A stretch of 32,028 nucleotides of DNA from Streptomycetaceae bacterium (GCA_019243445.1 JAFAUH010000135.1:1-32028), one strand, 5' to 3'. Shown: positions 1 to 8,771, counted from the stretch's first letter. Translations and numbers: made by a program. Notes: a model not told the origin generated them from the sequence alone.

Positions 1-158
1 CCTGGGGGGCAATAGGGAGTGGATCAGCGAGCGGCGTCATGCGGCTTCGAATCCAAGGCGGAGGAGGGAGGCGACGCGGAGCGTCGTTGACCGACGACAA
101 CGCAGGAGGCTTCAGTCGCAGGGCGTCGGGAGCCCGCTCCCTATTGCTCCCCAGGTCG
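1..158 (-). mobile_element. MITE-like element, copy 1 (3 bp clipped by window edge)
   Basis: This stretch is the reverse complement of 24509-24669, with only two differences (positions 8 and 90) over the 158 bases compared. The ends form a terminal inverted repeat of 22 bases (begins CGACCTGGGGAGC, ends with CTCCCTATTG before the TIR turns); the first three bases of the left end lie outside the window and position 8 is changed. TAA follows the right end at 159-161, matching the TAA on both sides of copy 2, as expected for a 3-bp target duplication. No reading frame looks like a transposase, so it would be mobilised in trans. It lies just downstream of topA. A structured intergenic repeat is the alternative, but the target duplication and nesting of copy 2 favour a transposable element. 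Confidence 0.8.
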
Positions 159-171
159 TAAGCCCTGGGGA

Positions 172-187
172 TGCCTCCCCGAAGGCA
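172..187 (-). terminator. weak hairpin downstream of topA
   Basis: TGCCT at 172-176 can pair with AGGCA at 183-187, about 20 bases after the topA stop. The stem is only 5 bp with a G-rich loop and there is no T-run, so this is a weak candidate. Confidence 0.25.
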
Positions 188-207
188 GAGGGAGGCTGAG
201 GTCATCG

Positions 208-3093
208 TCAGTCCGTCTCCTGGACGGTCGCCACGGCCCTGGCAGCACTTGCGGCGGTCTTGCTCGCTGTCGTTTTCTTTGCTGATTTCTTCGCCGTTGC
301 CTTCTTCGCCGTTGCCTTCTTCGCCGTGGTGGTCTTCGCCGTGGTGCTCTTCGTGGCGGCCGTCTTCTTGGCCGGAGCCTTCTTCGCCGCTTTCTTGGCG
401 ATCTTCTTCGCCGGCCCCTTGGCACGCTTCTCGGCCAGCAGCTCGAAGCCGCGCTCCGGCGTGATCGTCTCTACATCATCTTCGCGACGCAACGTGGCGT
501 TGGTCTGGCCGTCGGTGACATACGGGCCGAACCGGCCGTCCTTGACGACCACCGGCCGCTCGCTCACCGGATCGGTGCCGAGCTCCCTCAGCGGCGGCTT
601 GGCGGCTGCGCGGCCACGCTGTTTGGGCTGGGCATAGATCGCAAGGGCCTCCTCCAGCGTGATCGTGAAAATCTGCTCCTCGGACTGGAGCGAGCGCGAG
701 TCGGTGCCCTTCTTCAGGTACGGACCGTAGCGGCCGTTCTGCGCGGTGATCTCAGCACCCGACTCAGGGTCGGTGCCGAGGACGCGCGGCAGCGACATCA
801 ACTTCAGAGCATCCTCGAGCGTGACCGTGTCGAGCGACATCGACTTCAGCAACGAGGCAGTGCGCGGCTTGACGGCGTTCTTGCCCGTCTTCGGGGTGCC
901 TTCGGGCAGCACCTCGGTGACGTACGGGCCATAGCGGCCGTCCTTGGCGACGATCTGGCGGCCGGACTCGGGGTCGGTGCCGAGGTCGAATTCGCCGCTC
1001 GGCTTGGCGAGCAGCTCCTCGGCCAGCTCGACGGTGAGCTCATCCGGGGGCAAGTCCCCGGGAACGTCGGCGCGCTGATGGGCCTCGGCTCCCTTCTCGC
1101 CCTTCTCGATATACGGCCCGTAGCGTCCGACGCGCAGCACGATGTCGGTACCCACCGGGAACGACGACACCTCGCGTGCGTCGATCGCGCCGAGGTCGGT
1201 GACGAGCTCCTTCAACCCCCCGAGGTGGTCGCCGTCGCCGTTGCCCGCGTCGGCGGCCCCGCCGGCCTCGCCCTTGCCTTGGCCCTCGCCGAAGTAGAAG
1301 CGGCGCAGCCACGGCACGGCCTGGGCCTCACCGCGCGCGATGCGGTCGAGGTCATCCTCCATCTTCGCGGTGAAGTCGTAGTCGACGAGGCGGCCGAAGT
1401 GCTTCTCCAACAGCCCGACTACGGCGAAGGAGAGGAAGGAGGGCACAAGAGCGGTGCCCTTCTTGAAGACGTAGCCGCGATCGAGGATGGTGCCGATGAT
1501 CGTCGCGTACGTCGACGGGCGGCCGATTTCGCGCTCCTCCAACTCCTTGACGAGACTCGCCTCGGTGTAGCGAGCCGGGGCCTTGGTGGCGTGTCCGTCG
1601 GCCTCGATGCGCTCGGCGGCGAGCCGGTCGCCCTCGCCGACGTGCGGCAGACGGCGCTCGCGATCATCGAGCTCGGCGTTCGGGTCGTCGGCGCCCTCGA
1701 CGTAGGCCTTCATGAAGCCGTGGAACGTGATGATCTTGCCGGAGGCGGAGAACTCGGCGTCCCGGCCGTCGCTGGCCGTTCCACTGACCCTGACGGTGAC
1801 GGACTGGCCGACGGCGTCCTTCATCTGGGAGGCAACAGTGCGCATCCAAATCAGCTCGTAGAGCTTGAACTGGTCGCCGGTCAAGCCTGTCTCGGCGGGG
1901 GTGCGGAAGCGGTCACCCGAGGGGCGGATCGCCTCGTGCGCCTCCTGGGCATTCTTGACCTTGCCGGCGTAGACACGGGGCTTGTCGGGGAGATAGTCGG
2001 CGCCGTACAGCTGGGTGACCTGGGCGCGGGCGGCGGCGATCGCGGTCTCCGACAGCGTGGTGGAGTCCGTGCGCATATAGGTGATGTAGCCGTTCTCGTA
2101 CAGCTTCTGGGCAACCTGCATCGTCGCCTTGGCGCCGAAGCCCAGCTTGCGGCTGGCTTCCTGCTGCAGCGTCGTCGTACGGAACGGCGCATACGGGGAG
2201 CGGCGGTACGGCTTGGATTCGACGCTGCGCACCGAGAACGCGGACTTGGCGAGCGCGGCGGCCAGAGCCCGGGCGCCCGCCTCGTCCAGGTGCAGGACGT
2301 CTGTGCCCTGCTTGGCGCCTGGCTTGAGCTGTCCGTCCGGGCCGAAGTCGCGGCCCTGCGCGACACGGCGGCCGTCCACGGCGGTGATGCGCGCCGAGAA
2401 AATGCCCCGGTCGGAGAAATCACCGGCGCGGTCCGTCGCGAAAGTACCGATCAGGTCCCAGTACTCGGCGGAGCGGAACGCCATGCGCTCGCGCTCGCGC
2501 TCGACGACCAGGCGCGTAGCCACCGACTGCACACGGCCCGCCGAGAGCCGCGGCATGACCTTCTTCCACAGTACCGGGGAGACTTCGTAGCCGTAGAGCC
2601 GGTCAAGGATGCGGCGGGTCTCTTGTGCGTCGACCAAGCGTTGGTTCAGCTCGCGCGGATTGCTGACCGCCTCCTGGATCGCCTTCTTGGTGATCTCGTG
2701 GAAGACCATCCGACGCACCGGGACCTTGGGCTTGAGCACCTCCTGCAGGTGCCAGGCGATGGCCTCGCCCTCGCGGTCCTCATCAGTGGCGAGCAGCAGC
2801 TCGTCGGCGCCGGCGAGCAGTTCCTTGAGCTTTTTGACCTGGCTCTTCTTGTCGGCGTTGACGACGTAGACCGGCTGGAAGTCGTGGTCGACATCGACGC
2901 CGAGGCGACGTGCCTCGCCGGTGTACTTGGCGGGTACCTCGGCGGCGCCATTGGGCAGGTCACGGATATGTCCGACGCTCGCCTCGACCACGTACCCGGG
3001 GCCCAGGTAGCCCTTGATCGTCTTCGCCTTGGCCGGCGACTCGACGATGACGAGGCGGCGGCCGCCTTGTGCGGTCTCGGTGGTCGGGGACAA
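208..3093 (-). CDS. topA: DNA topoisomerase I (type IA)
   Basis: Relaxes negative supercoils by single-strand passage. The reading frame is open upstream to 3738, but homology begins at a TTG (3093) 11 residues before the Toprim start VIVESPAKAKTIKG, with GGAGAG about 13 bases ahead. That gives 961 aa, close to the usual Streptomyces length. The Toprim metal site is ATDEDREGE (D104, E105, D106), the RLSAGRVQSVA motif follows, and the active-site tyrosine is Y339 in GYITYMRTDS. The C-terminal part has about four repeats of the form LGTDP..-DGRYGPY, then a lysine/alanine tail rich in AKK and TAKK. Such tails in actinobacterial TopA are known to aid DNA binding and processivity. It is transcribed alone, divergently from nothing nearby, with its promoter in the 199 bp before the methyltransferase. 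Confidence 0.97.
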   Translation of the reverse strand: MSPTTETAQGGRRLVIVESPAKAKTIKGYLGPGYVVEASVGHIRDLPNGAAEVPAKYTGEARRLGVDVDHDFQPVYVVNADKKSQVKKLKELLAGADELLLATDEDREGEAIAWHLQEVLKPKVPVRRMVFHEITKKAIQEAVSNPRELNQRLVDAQETRRILDRLYGYEVSPVLWKKVMPRLSAGRVQSVATRLVVERERERMAFRSAEYWDLIGTFATDRAGDFSDRGIFSARITAVDGRRVAQGRDFGPDGQLKPGAKQGTDVLHLDEAGARALAAALAKSAFSVRSVESKPYRRSPYAPFRTTTLQQEASRKLGFGAKATMQVAQKLYENGYITYMRTDSTTLSETAIAAARAQVTQLYGADYLPDKPRVYAGKVKNAQEAHEAIRPSGDRFRTPAETGLTGDQFKLYELIWMRTVASQMKDAVGQSVTVRVSGTASDGRDAEFSASGKIITFHGFMKAYVEGADDPNAELDDRERRLPHVGEGDRLAAERIEADGHATKAPARYTEASLVKELEEREIGRPSTYATIIGTILDRGYVFKKGTALVPSFLSFAVVGLLEKHFGRLVDYDFTAKMEDDLDRIARGEAQAVPWLRRFYFGEGQGKGEAGGAADAGNGDGDHLGGLKELVTDLGAIDAREVSSFPVGTDIVLRVGRYGPYIEKGEKGAEAHQRADVPGDLPPDELTVELAEELLAKPSGEFDLGTDPESGRQIVAKDGRYGPYVTEVLPEGTPKTGKNAVKPRTASLLKSMSLDTVTLEDALKLMSLPRVLGTDPESGAEITAQNGRYGPYLKKGTDSRSLQSEEQIFTITLEEALAIYAQPKQRGRAAAKPPLRELGTDPVSERPVVVKDGRFGPYVTDGQTNATLRREDDVETITPERGFELLAEKRAKGPAKKIAKKAAKKAPAKKTAATKSTTAKTTTAKKATAKKATAKKSAKKTTASKTAASAARAVATVQETD

Positions 3094-3137
3094 CTTCAGC
3101 TCTTCTCTCCATGTCGAAAGGGTGACGCTGCGGAGTG

Positions 3138-3164
3138 TGACCGTAACCCAGCCCCCCGTGTCAA
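3138..3164 (-). promoter_or_regulatory. candidate topA promoter
   Basis: On the minus strand a perfect -35 hexamer TTGACA sits at 3159-3164, followed by a G-rich spacer (CGGGGGGCTGGG) and then only weak -10 matches around GTCACA/CACACT near 3140, about 45 bases before the TTG start. The -35 is clear and the -10 is not. topA promoters in Streptomyces are known to respond to supercoiling, which fits an unusual spacer, but that link is inference. Confidence 0.35.
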
Positions 3165-3292
3165 ATGGGAAAGGTCCGCAACGCCACTCGAACGGTAACC
3201 CGACTCCTGGGCATTCCGCCCAGCACACTCTTTGGTCGGACTCTGATCCAGTGCGTTCCGGACAGCGGGGCGGCCCGCGGCCCATCTGGGTC

Positions 3293-4960
3293 TCAGTCCG
3301 CAGGTTCGAGGAAACCCTGCTCGACGAGGAGACGGATCGAGGCGGGCGTGCGGTCGCGCAGCATGATCGGATCCTCGCCCAGCAACTGGGCGATCGCGTC
3401 CACAATCCGGCCTGCGGGCAGTGATCCGTCACATGCCCCGGCAAAACCGGCGCCGACGGTGTCGACCTTGGTGGCCCGCCGCATTCCGCGGTTCGACCGT
3501 AGCACCACATGCTCGGGGTCCTCAGCGCCAGGTAGCCCGACTTGCTCTTGGACGACCTGGTCGGCAAGGCGGAAGCGGGCGGCGAGCAAGGCTGCGTCGT
3601 CGTGCGTCCGCAGGAAGTCCTGACGCTCGAACCAGTGGCGGATTTCGGGGCCGAGTGGCTGCTCCACGGGGTGCGGCCACTCCTCGGCGGTGATGACGGG
3701 CCGGTCCGAGCCGGATACGCGCAGCGTGATCCAGCCAAAACCGATGCCTTTGACCTTCAGCCGTTCCAACTCCTCGAGCCAGGCCTCGTAACGCGCAGCA
3801 TACGCAGCCGGGTCGCCGCGGTGATCGCCGCCGTCGCGCAACCACAGTTCGGCGTACTGCGCCGGGTCCTGCACCTCCCGCTGGACGATCCACGCATCAC
3901 AACCACGCGGCACCCAGGACGAGACACGCTGCCGCCAGTCCTCGCCGTCGACGTGCTGCCAGTTGGCGAGCAGCTGGCAAAAGCCGCCGTCAGTGAGGTA
4001 GCGGGGCGCGTTCTCGACGATCGTCCGGCACAGCTCGTCGCCTGCCATGCCGCTGTCGCGGTAGAAGAAACGTTCACCTGGGGAGATCACAAACGGCGGG
4101 TTGGAGACGATCAGATCGAAGGTCTCGTTGGCGTGGTCGGCCTGGTCAACCTGGTCAACCTGGTCGGCCTCGACGTCGACCGGCGCGAAGAGGCTGCCCT
4201 GCCGCAGGTCGGGTTCCGGGGCTCCGGAGAGGGCGAAGGTGAGCCGGGTGATCCGCAGCGCGCGCGGGTTGACATCGGTGGCGACGACGCGGGTGGCGTG
4301 GGAGGAGGCGTGCAGCGCCTGGATGCCGCAGCCGGTGCCCAGGTCGAGAACGGTCTCGGCGGCGCGCCGACGCCCGCCGGCGTCCGCCGACGGAGTTGGC
4401 TGATGCCACGCGGCTGATGCCACGCGGCTGATGCCACCCCTGATCGTGATGCTCGCAAGTGTGGTGGAGGCACCGCCGACGCCAAGCACCAGGCCCGCCC
4501 TGTCCTCAACGGGGACAGAGCCGATGCCTACGGCGCCGCCGACACCGCAGCCGAGGTCGGCGACGATCCACCAGTCCTGGCCCTCGGGACCTGCGTAGGG
4601 GCGTACATCCACCGTCGACCGGACCCCAGCGGTGGCCGCCGAGTCCTGGCCGCTGTGGGCCTGAAGCCAGCCATCCGCGAGGCAGTCGTCGAGCGGGAGC
4701 GCGACGGCGGCCTGCTGCCGGGTGACCGGCTGCTGCAGCAGAAAGAGCCGCACCAGGGTTTCCAGCGGTCCGCCCGCGCGAGTCGCACGTAGCGCGGGGA
4801 CGTTCTCGCCGCGGAACAGGGCCGCGTACGCGGTTGCCCCGAGCAGGTCGAGGCAGCCGCCTGCGGTGAAGTCGGCGGCACGCAGAGCGGCACGGAAGCG
4901 GACGATGCGCTCGGGGTGCGGGGCGGGGAGGGAGTCGGTGCGCACGCTGTTCTGGCTCAC
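3293..4960 (-). CDS. class I SAM-dependent methyltransferase (N-methylating type, NPPF motif)
   Basis: Transfers a methyl group from S-adenosylmethionine. Two motifs define it: the SAM-binding VLDLGTGCGIQ near residue 203, and SNPPF near residue 287, the motif of enzymes that methylate amide or ring nitrogens (PrmC/RsmC/HemK type). The substrate cannot be named. I chose the GTG at 4960 (VSQNSVRTDS, 555 aa) because the sequence upstream is tandem-repeat DNA that only happens to be open. The region before the SAM motif carries a 14-bp triplication (4398-4439), and an acidic DQVDQVDQ stretch lies before NPPF (near 4137-4172). Both look like recent slippage insertions in surface loops. The C-terminal 250 residues are well conserved in style but unassigned. 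The neighbours give no functional clue. Confidence 0.88.
   Translation of the reverse strand: MSQNSVRTDSLPAPHPERIVRFRAALRAADFTAGGCLDLLGATAYAALFRGENVPALRATRAGGPLETLVRLFLLQQPVTRQQAAVALPLDDCLADGWLQAHSGQDSAATAGVRSTVDVRPYAGPEGQDWWIVADLGCGVGGAVGIGSVPVEDRAGLVLGVGGASTTLASITIRGGISRVASAAWHQPTPSADAGGRRRAAETVLDLGTGCGIQALHASSHATRVVATDVNPRALRITRLTFALSGAPEPDLRQGSLFAPVDVEADQVDQVDQADHANETFDLIVSNPPFVISPGERFFYRDSGMAGDELCRTIVENAPRYLTDGGFCQLLANWQHVDGEDWRQRVSSWVPRGCDAWIVQREVQDPAQYAELWLRDGGDHRGDPAAYAARYEAWLEELERLKVKGIGFGWITLRVSGSDRPVITAEEWPHPVEQPLGPEIRHWFERQDFLRTHDDAALLAARFRLADQVVQEQVGLPGAEDPEHVVLRSNRGMRRATKVDTVGAGFAGACDGSLPAGRIVDAIAQLLGEDPIMLRDRTPASIRLLVEQGFLEPAD
4398..4439. repeat. 14-bp tandem triplication inside the methyltransferase gene
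   Basis: GGCTGATGCCACGC occurs at 4398-4411 and 4412-4425, with a third copy ending CC at 4426-4439. Three 14-bp units total 42 bp, so the frame is kept although one unit is not a multiple of three. Confidence 0.85.
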
Positions 4961-4978
4961 GGGCTCATTCTCGCGGAT

Positions 4979-5056
4979 CCCCGTACGTACAGATCCCCGT
5001 ACGCACGGATCCCGTACGCACGGATCCCGTACGCACGGATCCTGTTCGCCGCGGAT
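4979..5056. repeat. 15/16-bp tandem repeat array, about 5 units
   Basis: Units of the form CCCGTACGCACGGAT run at 4979-4994 (variant), 4995-5010, 5011-5025, 5026-5040 and a degenerate fifth to 5056. Each of the central units contains the palindrome CGTACG. The array lies between the methyltransferase start and the lipoprotein stop, so it could be a regulatory iteron or simple slippage. Confidence 0.8.
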
Positions 5057-5102
5057 CAGACGCAAGCAAACCGAAGCCTCCGCGGAGCAGGGGGCTGCCC
5101 GG

Positions 5103-5768
5103 TCAGCTCTTCTTCGGTGGAGAGGGGGACGGGGACGGGGACGCCGATGCCAGGGCCGGGACCGCAGGCGCCTGCGAGGGCGCGGAGGCCGACTGCGCCG
5201 GGTTGTCCGGGCCGGCGCTCGGCAAGTTGGCAGCCTTCTGGCAGCTGGGTTGCTTGGCCATCGCCTTGCCCACATCACCGGACTGCAGCTTGCTCAGCGC
5301 ATCGTCGCCGCCCTTGCCCAAGGAGACGAGCTGACCCGCCACGCCCTTGAGGCCGCCTGCGAACGTCACCTGGTCGCCGGGGTTGAAGCCGTCGACGGTC
5401 TTCTTCAGGCCGGCGTAGGCGGTGGAGGTGTCGTTCAGCTCGTTGACCGCGTTCTGCTGCAACGTCGCACCGTCCTTGACCGGCGGCGCGCCCGCGTTGT
5501 TCACGGCGTTGGCGAGGGCCTTGTAGGCGTCGGTGATCTGCTGGAACGCCGCGGAATCGACCGACTTCACCTCCTCCGGCGTATGGTCGTGGCCGGAGAC
5601 GGAGGCAATGGAGTTGTTGGAGTTCTGGATCCTCTGCAACTGCGGCTGGAGCTGGTCGCAGATCGACTTGGCATAGTTGTCGATCTCACTGTTTGAGCTG
5701 CCGCAGGCGGAGAGCGCCATCGTCAAAGTCGCCACACCGGACAGCGCAGCCGCGAGCTTCTTCTTCAC
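5103..5768 (-). CDS. small secreted lipoprotein of unknown function
   Basis: No family function recognised. The GTG at 5768 (221 aa) is preceded by AAGGAAC and starts a classic lipoprotein signal: VKKKLAAALSG, a hydrophobic stretch, then lipobox ALSAC with the lipidated cysteine at residue 22, followed by GSSNSE. The in-frame ATG 39 bases upstream would put charged residues before the signal, so it is less likely. The mature part is rich in Q, N, K and A and probably mainly helical; it has one further pair of cysteines (SICDQ and PSCQK). It ends in a proline/serine/alanine tail (ASPSPSPSPP). It is expected to be anchored on the outer face of the membrane. Similar small secreted proteins sit beside hppA in other Streptomyces. 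Confidence 0.85.
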   Translation of the reverse strand: MKKKLAAALSGVATLTMALSACGSSNSEIDNYAKSICDQLQPQLQRIQNSNNSIASVSGHDHTPEEVKSVDSAAFQQITDAYKALANAVNNAGAPPVKDGATLQQNAVNELNDTSTAYAGLKKTVDGFNPGDQVTFAGGLKGVAGQLVSLGKGGDDALSKLQSGDVGKAMAKQPSCQKAANLPSAGPDNPAQSASAPSQAPAVPALASASPSPSPSPPKKS

Positions 5769-5916
5769 CGGATTGGTTCCTTCCGTGGCCCTACGGCCAC
5801 GGAACATACACGCAACCGAGGCGTACGTCCCGAGTCAGCCGAGCGATACGACCCGTATTACAACCATTTGCACCAAGATCAGACCGGATTCGGATGGCCA
5901 TTGAGCCATCGCACAA

Positions 5917-5953
5917 GCGGCGGGCGGTGCGCTCAAAACGCACCGCCCGCCGC
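5917..5953. terminator. strong hairpin terminator downstream of hppA
   Basis: A perfect 15-bp GC-rich stem (GCGGCGGGCGGTGCG at 5917-5931, complement at 5939-5953) with loop CTCAAAA starts 30 bases past the hppA stop. No T-run follows, as is common in Streptomyces. It would end hppA transcripts before the lipoprotein gene. Confidence 0.85.
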
Positions 5954-5982
5954 GATATTGACGATCTGTCCGTTTTCACGGG

Positions 5983-8388
5983 CTACGACACCACCGCCGG
6001 GTCAGTCTGCCGTGTCGCGGCCTCGCTGTTGTCTTCGTCACCCACCGCGATCCCGCGGCGCTTGGAGAGGTAGACCGCGACGACGATGACGGCGAGCGCG
6101 AGCAGCGAGACCCCAAGCCGGAGGGCAAAGCTCGCCTTGTCACCGTACGAGTAGGTGACGATCGCCGGTGCGATCAGCAGCGAGACCAGATTCATCACCT
6201 TCAGCAACGGGTTGATCGCCGGGCCTGCAGTGTCCTTGAATGGGTCGCCGACGGTGTCGCCGATGACGGTCGCCGCATGCGCCTCGCTGCCCTTGCCGCC
6301 GTGATGGCCGTCCTCGACCAGCTTCTTCGCGTTGTCCCATGCGCCACCGGAGTTGGCGAGGAAGACCGCCATCACGGTGCCTGCGCCGATTGCACCCGCG
6401 AGGTATGCGCCGAGCGAACCGACGCCCAGGCCGAAGCCGACGGCAATGGGCGCCATGACGGCGAGCAAGCCGGGCGTGGCCAGTTCACGCAGGGCGTCCT
6501 TGGTGCAGATGTCCACCACGCGCCCGTACTGCGGCTTCTCGGTGCCGTCCATGATCCCGGGGTGGTCGCGGAACTGGCGGCGCACCTCGAAGACGACCGC
6601 ACCGGCCGATCGGGAGACCGCGTTGATCGCGAGTCCGGAGAAGAGGAAGACGACCGAAGCGCCGATGAGCAGCCCGACGAGGTCGTTGGGCTGCGCGATC
6701 ACCAGGTTCAGACTCAGGCCGTGCGCGGCCTTGCCCACACTCGCCTTCGCGGTATCGATCGCGTCGGTGAACGAGCCGAACAGCGCTGTGGCGGCGAGCA
6801 CCGCGGTGGCGATTGCGATGCCCTTGGTGATCGCCTTGGTGGTGTTGCCGACGGCGTCGAGGTTGGTGAGTACCTGGGCTCCCTCGCCCCGGACGTCGCC
6901 GGACATCTCGGCGATGCCCTGGGCGTTGTCGGTGACCGGGCCGAAGGTGTCCATGGCGACGATGACGCCGACAGTGGTGAGCAGACCGGTGCCGGCCAGC
7001 GCCACCGCGAGCAGGGCGAGCGGCAAAGAGCCGCTGCCGAGCAGGAATGCGCCGTAGACGGCGAGGCCGATCAGCACCGCCGTGTAGACCGCGGACTCCA
7101 GACCCAGTGAGATGCCGGAGAGGATGACCGTCGCAGGGCCGGTGAGCGAGGTCTTGCCGACGTCACGCACAGGGCGGCGGTTGGTCTCGGTGAAGTAGCC
7201 GGTCAGCTGCTGAATGACTGCGGCGAGCACAATGCCGATCGCGACAGCAGCAAGGGCGAATACCCGTGGGTCTCCGCTGTGTCTCGCGATTGAGGCCGGA
7301 ACTCCCTTCAGGTCGGCGAACCGCGAGGGCAAATAGGCATATGCCGCCGCTCCGACGAGGACGAGAGAGATCAAGGCCGCGATGAAGAATCCGCGGTTGA
7401 TCGCAGTCATTCCACTGCGGTCCTTGCGGCGCGGCGCGACGGCGAAAATTCCGATCATCGCGGTAATCACACCGATTGCCGGGACGAGCAGCGGAAATGC
7501 CAGTCCGGAATTGCCGAATGCGGAGGTGCCAAGAATCAATGCGGCGACAAGCGTGACCGCGTAGCTCTCGAAGAGGTCGGCCGCCATGCCGGCACAGTCA
7601 CCGACGTTGTCGCCCACGTTGTCGGCGATCGTCGCGGCATTGCGCGGGTCATCCTCGGGGATGCCCTGCTCGACCTTGCCAACGAGGTCCGCGCCGACGT
7701 CCGCGGCTTTGGTGAAGATGCCGCCGCCGACACGCATGAACATCGCGAGCAGCGCAGCGCCGAAGCCGAATCCTTCCAACACCTTGGGGGCATCGGCCTT
7801 GTAGACCAGGACGACGATGGAGGCGCCGAGCAGACCGAGCCCCACGGTGCACATACCGACCACGCCGCCGGTGCGGAACGCGATCTTCATTCCCCGGTGC
7901 GAGACGGTCGTCAGGTCGGCGGAAGGCTCGCCGGGAGCGGGGGTGGCGGCACGGGCGGCCGCGGCGACGCGCACGTTGCTGCGCACCGCGAGCCACATGC
8001 CGATGTAGCCGGTGGACGCCGAGAAGACCGCGCCCACGAGGAAGAACACCGAACGCCCGAGGCGCTGCGGCCAGTTGTCGGCCGGCAGCAGCATGAGCAG
8101 GAAGAAGACGGCCACGCCGAAGACGCTGAGCGTCCTCAACTGCCGCATGAGGTAGGCATTCGCGCCTTCCTGTACTGCCGCGGCGATCCGCTTCATGGAA
8201 TCCGTGCCCTCGTCTGCGGCGAGCACCTGGCGGACCAGGATGATCGCGACGAGCAGCGCCGCGATGGCGACCGCGGAGATGATCAGTACGAGATTGCGGT
8301 TGCCACTGGTCAGTGTGGCCGCTGCGGCCAGTGGGTGTAGTTGCGGAAATTGTGAAAGGTCCTGCGCTGGGGTGAGAAGCCCCGCCAT
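5983..8388 (-). CDS. hppA: membrane proton-pumping pyrophosphatase, K+-independent type
   Basis: Couples pyrophosphate hydrolysis to proton export across the cell membrane. The ATG at 8388 has an ideal AAGGAGG 5 bases ahead and gives 801 aa, near the 790-800 usual in Streptomyces; the frame extends further upstream without homology. Many hydrophobic helices are visible (about 16 expected). Substrate motifs are present: DVGADLVGKVE near residue 226 and DNVGDNVGDCAGMAADLFES near 255-275. K518 in GNTTKAITKG, with T three residues later, marks the potassium-independent subclass, where K+-dependent enzymes have alanine. It is flanked by the terminator at 5917-5953, and by a 490-bp leader on its 5' side. 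Housekeeping role: removing PPi made in biosynthesis while saving energy. Confidence 0.97.
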   Translation of the reverse strand: MAGLLTPAQDLSQFPQLHPLAAAATLTSGNRNLVLIISAVAIAALLVAIILVRQVLAADEGTDSMKRIAAAVQEGANAYLMRQLRTLSVFGVAVFFLLMLLPADNWPQRLGRSVFFLVGAVFSASTGYIGMWLAVRSNVRVAAAARAATPAPGEPSADLTTVSHRGMKIAFRTGGVVGMCTVGLGLLGASIVVLVYKADAPKVLEGFGFGAALLAMFMRVGGGIFTKAADVGADLVGKVEQGIPEDDPRNAATIADNVGDNVGDCAGMAADLFESYAVTLVAALILGTSAFGNSGLAFPLLVPAIGVITAMIGIFAVAPRRKDRSGMTAINRGFFIAALISLVLVGAAAYAYLPSRFADLKGVPASIARHSGDPRVFALAAVAIGIVLAAVIQQLTGYFTETNRRPVRDVGKTSLTGPATVILSGISLGLESAVYTAVLIGLAVYGAFLLGSGSLPLALLAVALAGTGLLTTVGVIVAMDTFGPVTDNAQGIAEMSGDVRGEGAQVLTNLDAVGNTTKAITKGIAIATAVLAATALFGSFTDAIDTAKASVGKAAHGLSLNLVIAQPNDLVGLLIGASVVFLFSGLAINAVSRSAGAVVFEVRRQFRDHPGIMDGTEKPQYGRVVDICTKDALRELATPGLLAVMAPIAVGFGLGVGSLGAYLAGAIGAGTVMAVFLANSGGAWDNAKKLVEDGHHGGKGSEAHAATVIGDTVGDPFKDTAGPAINPLLKVMNLVSLLIAPAIVTYSYGDKASFALRLGVSLLALAVIVVAVYLSKRRGIAVGDEDNSEAATRQTDPAVVS

Positions 8389-8477
8389 TCGTCCTCCTTG
8401 ACGTTTGGCGCATGGGCGCGCGGCTACTGCTACCGCAGCAGCCACCGCGCTCAGGCGGGCTGAGCAAAGATGCACGG

Positions 8478-8483
8478 ATTGTA
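8478..8483 (-). promoter_or_regulatory. candidate hppA -10 element
   Basis: TACAAT on the minus strand, 90 bases before the hppA start, is a good -10 hexamer in otherwise GC-rich DNA. No convincing -35 stands 16-18 bases upstream; TTGAGT lies too close (13 bases). Only suggestive. Confidence 0.3.
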
Positions 8484-8730
8484 AGGAGACCGACGGACTC
8501 AAAACAGGGCGCCACAACGAGAATTCGCCTGCTGCAGAAGTCCACAATTCGCGGCGATCACCGCCCTTTCCCTTTCCCTTTGCCTCGCCGCGCCAGCAGT
8601 TGAGGCTGCTGGCGCCCGCTCGCACGCTCCACGGACAGCCTGCCCTGCCGGATGGGCGCCTCGATCGGAGCCTCGGCCTACCTCTCCGACTGCTCCGCGG
8701 GGGACTCTGTCCGCTTACTTGCGTGCGTCA

Positions 8731-8771
8731 CTCAGAAATCGCTGATTACGCCGCTCAGAAATCACTGATTA
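8731..8771. repeat. two 18-bp direct repeats, candidate operator
   Basis: CTCAGAAATCGCTGATTA at 8731-8748 and the same sequence with one change (A for G) at 8754-8771, period 23 bp. Each unit contains TCAG and CTGA as a small inverted pair and is AT-rich against its surroundings. It lies 343-383 bases upstream of hppA and just after apgA. A DNA-binding protein site is plausible; none is identified. Confidence 0.45.

Noticed and set aside
1078..3198. 706-aa plus-strand frame over topA
   Set aside because: It is the antisense shadow of topA; codon pattern and product (repetitive L/V/G/R) are typical of opposite-strand frames in high-GC genes.
3094..3738. N-terminal extension of topA
   Set aside because: The frame is open, but the residues before the TTG at 3093 do not resemble the TopA family and overlap the methyltransferase 3' end.
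4979..5056. CRISPR array
   Set aside because: Units of 15-16 bp run without spacers and no cas genes are present.
6277..7110. 277-aa plus-strand frame over hppA
   Set aside because: Antisense shadow of a highly conserved gene, with H/D/R-rich low-complexity translation.
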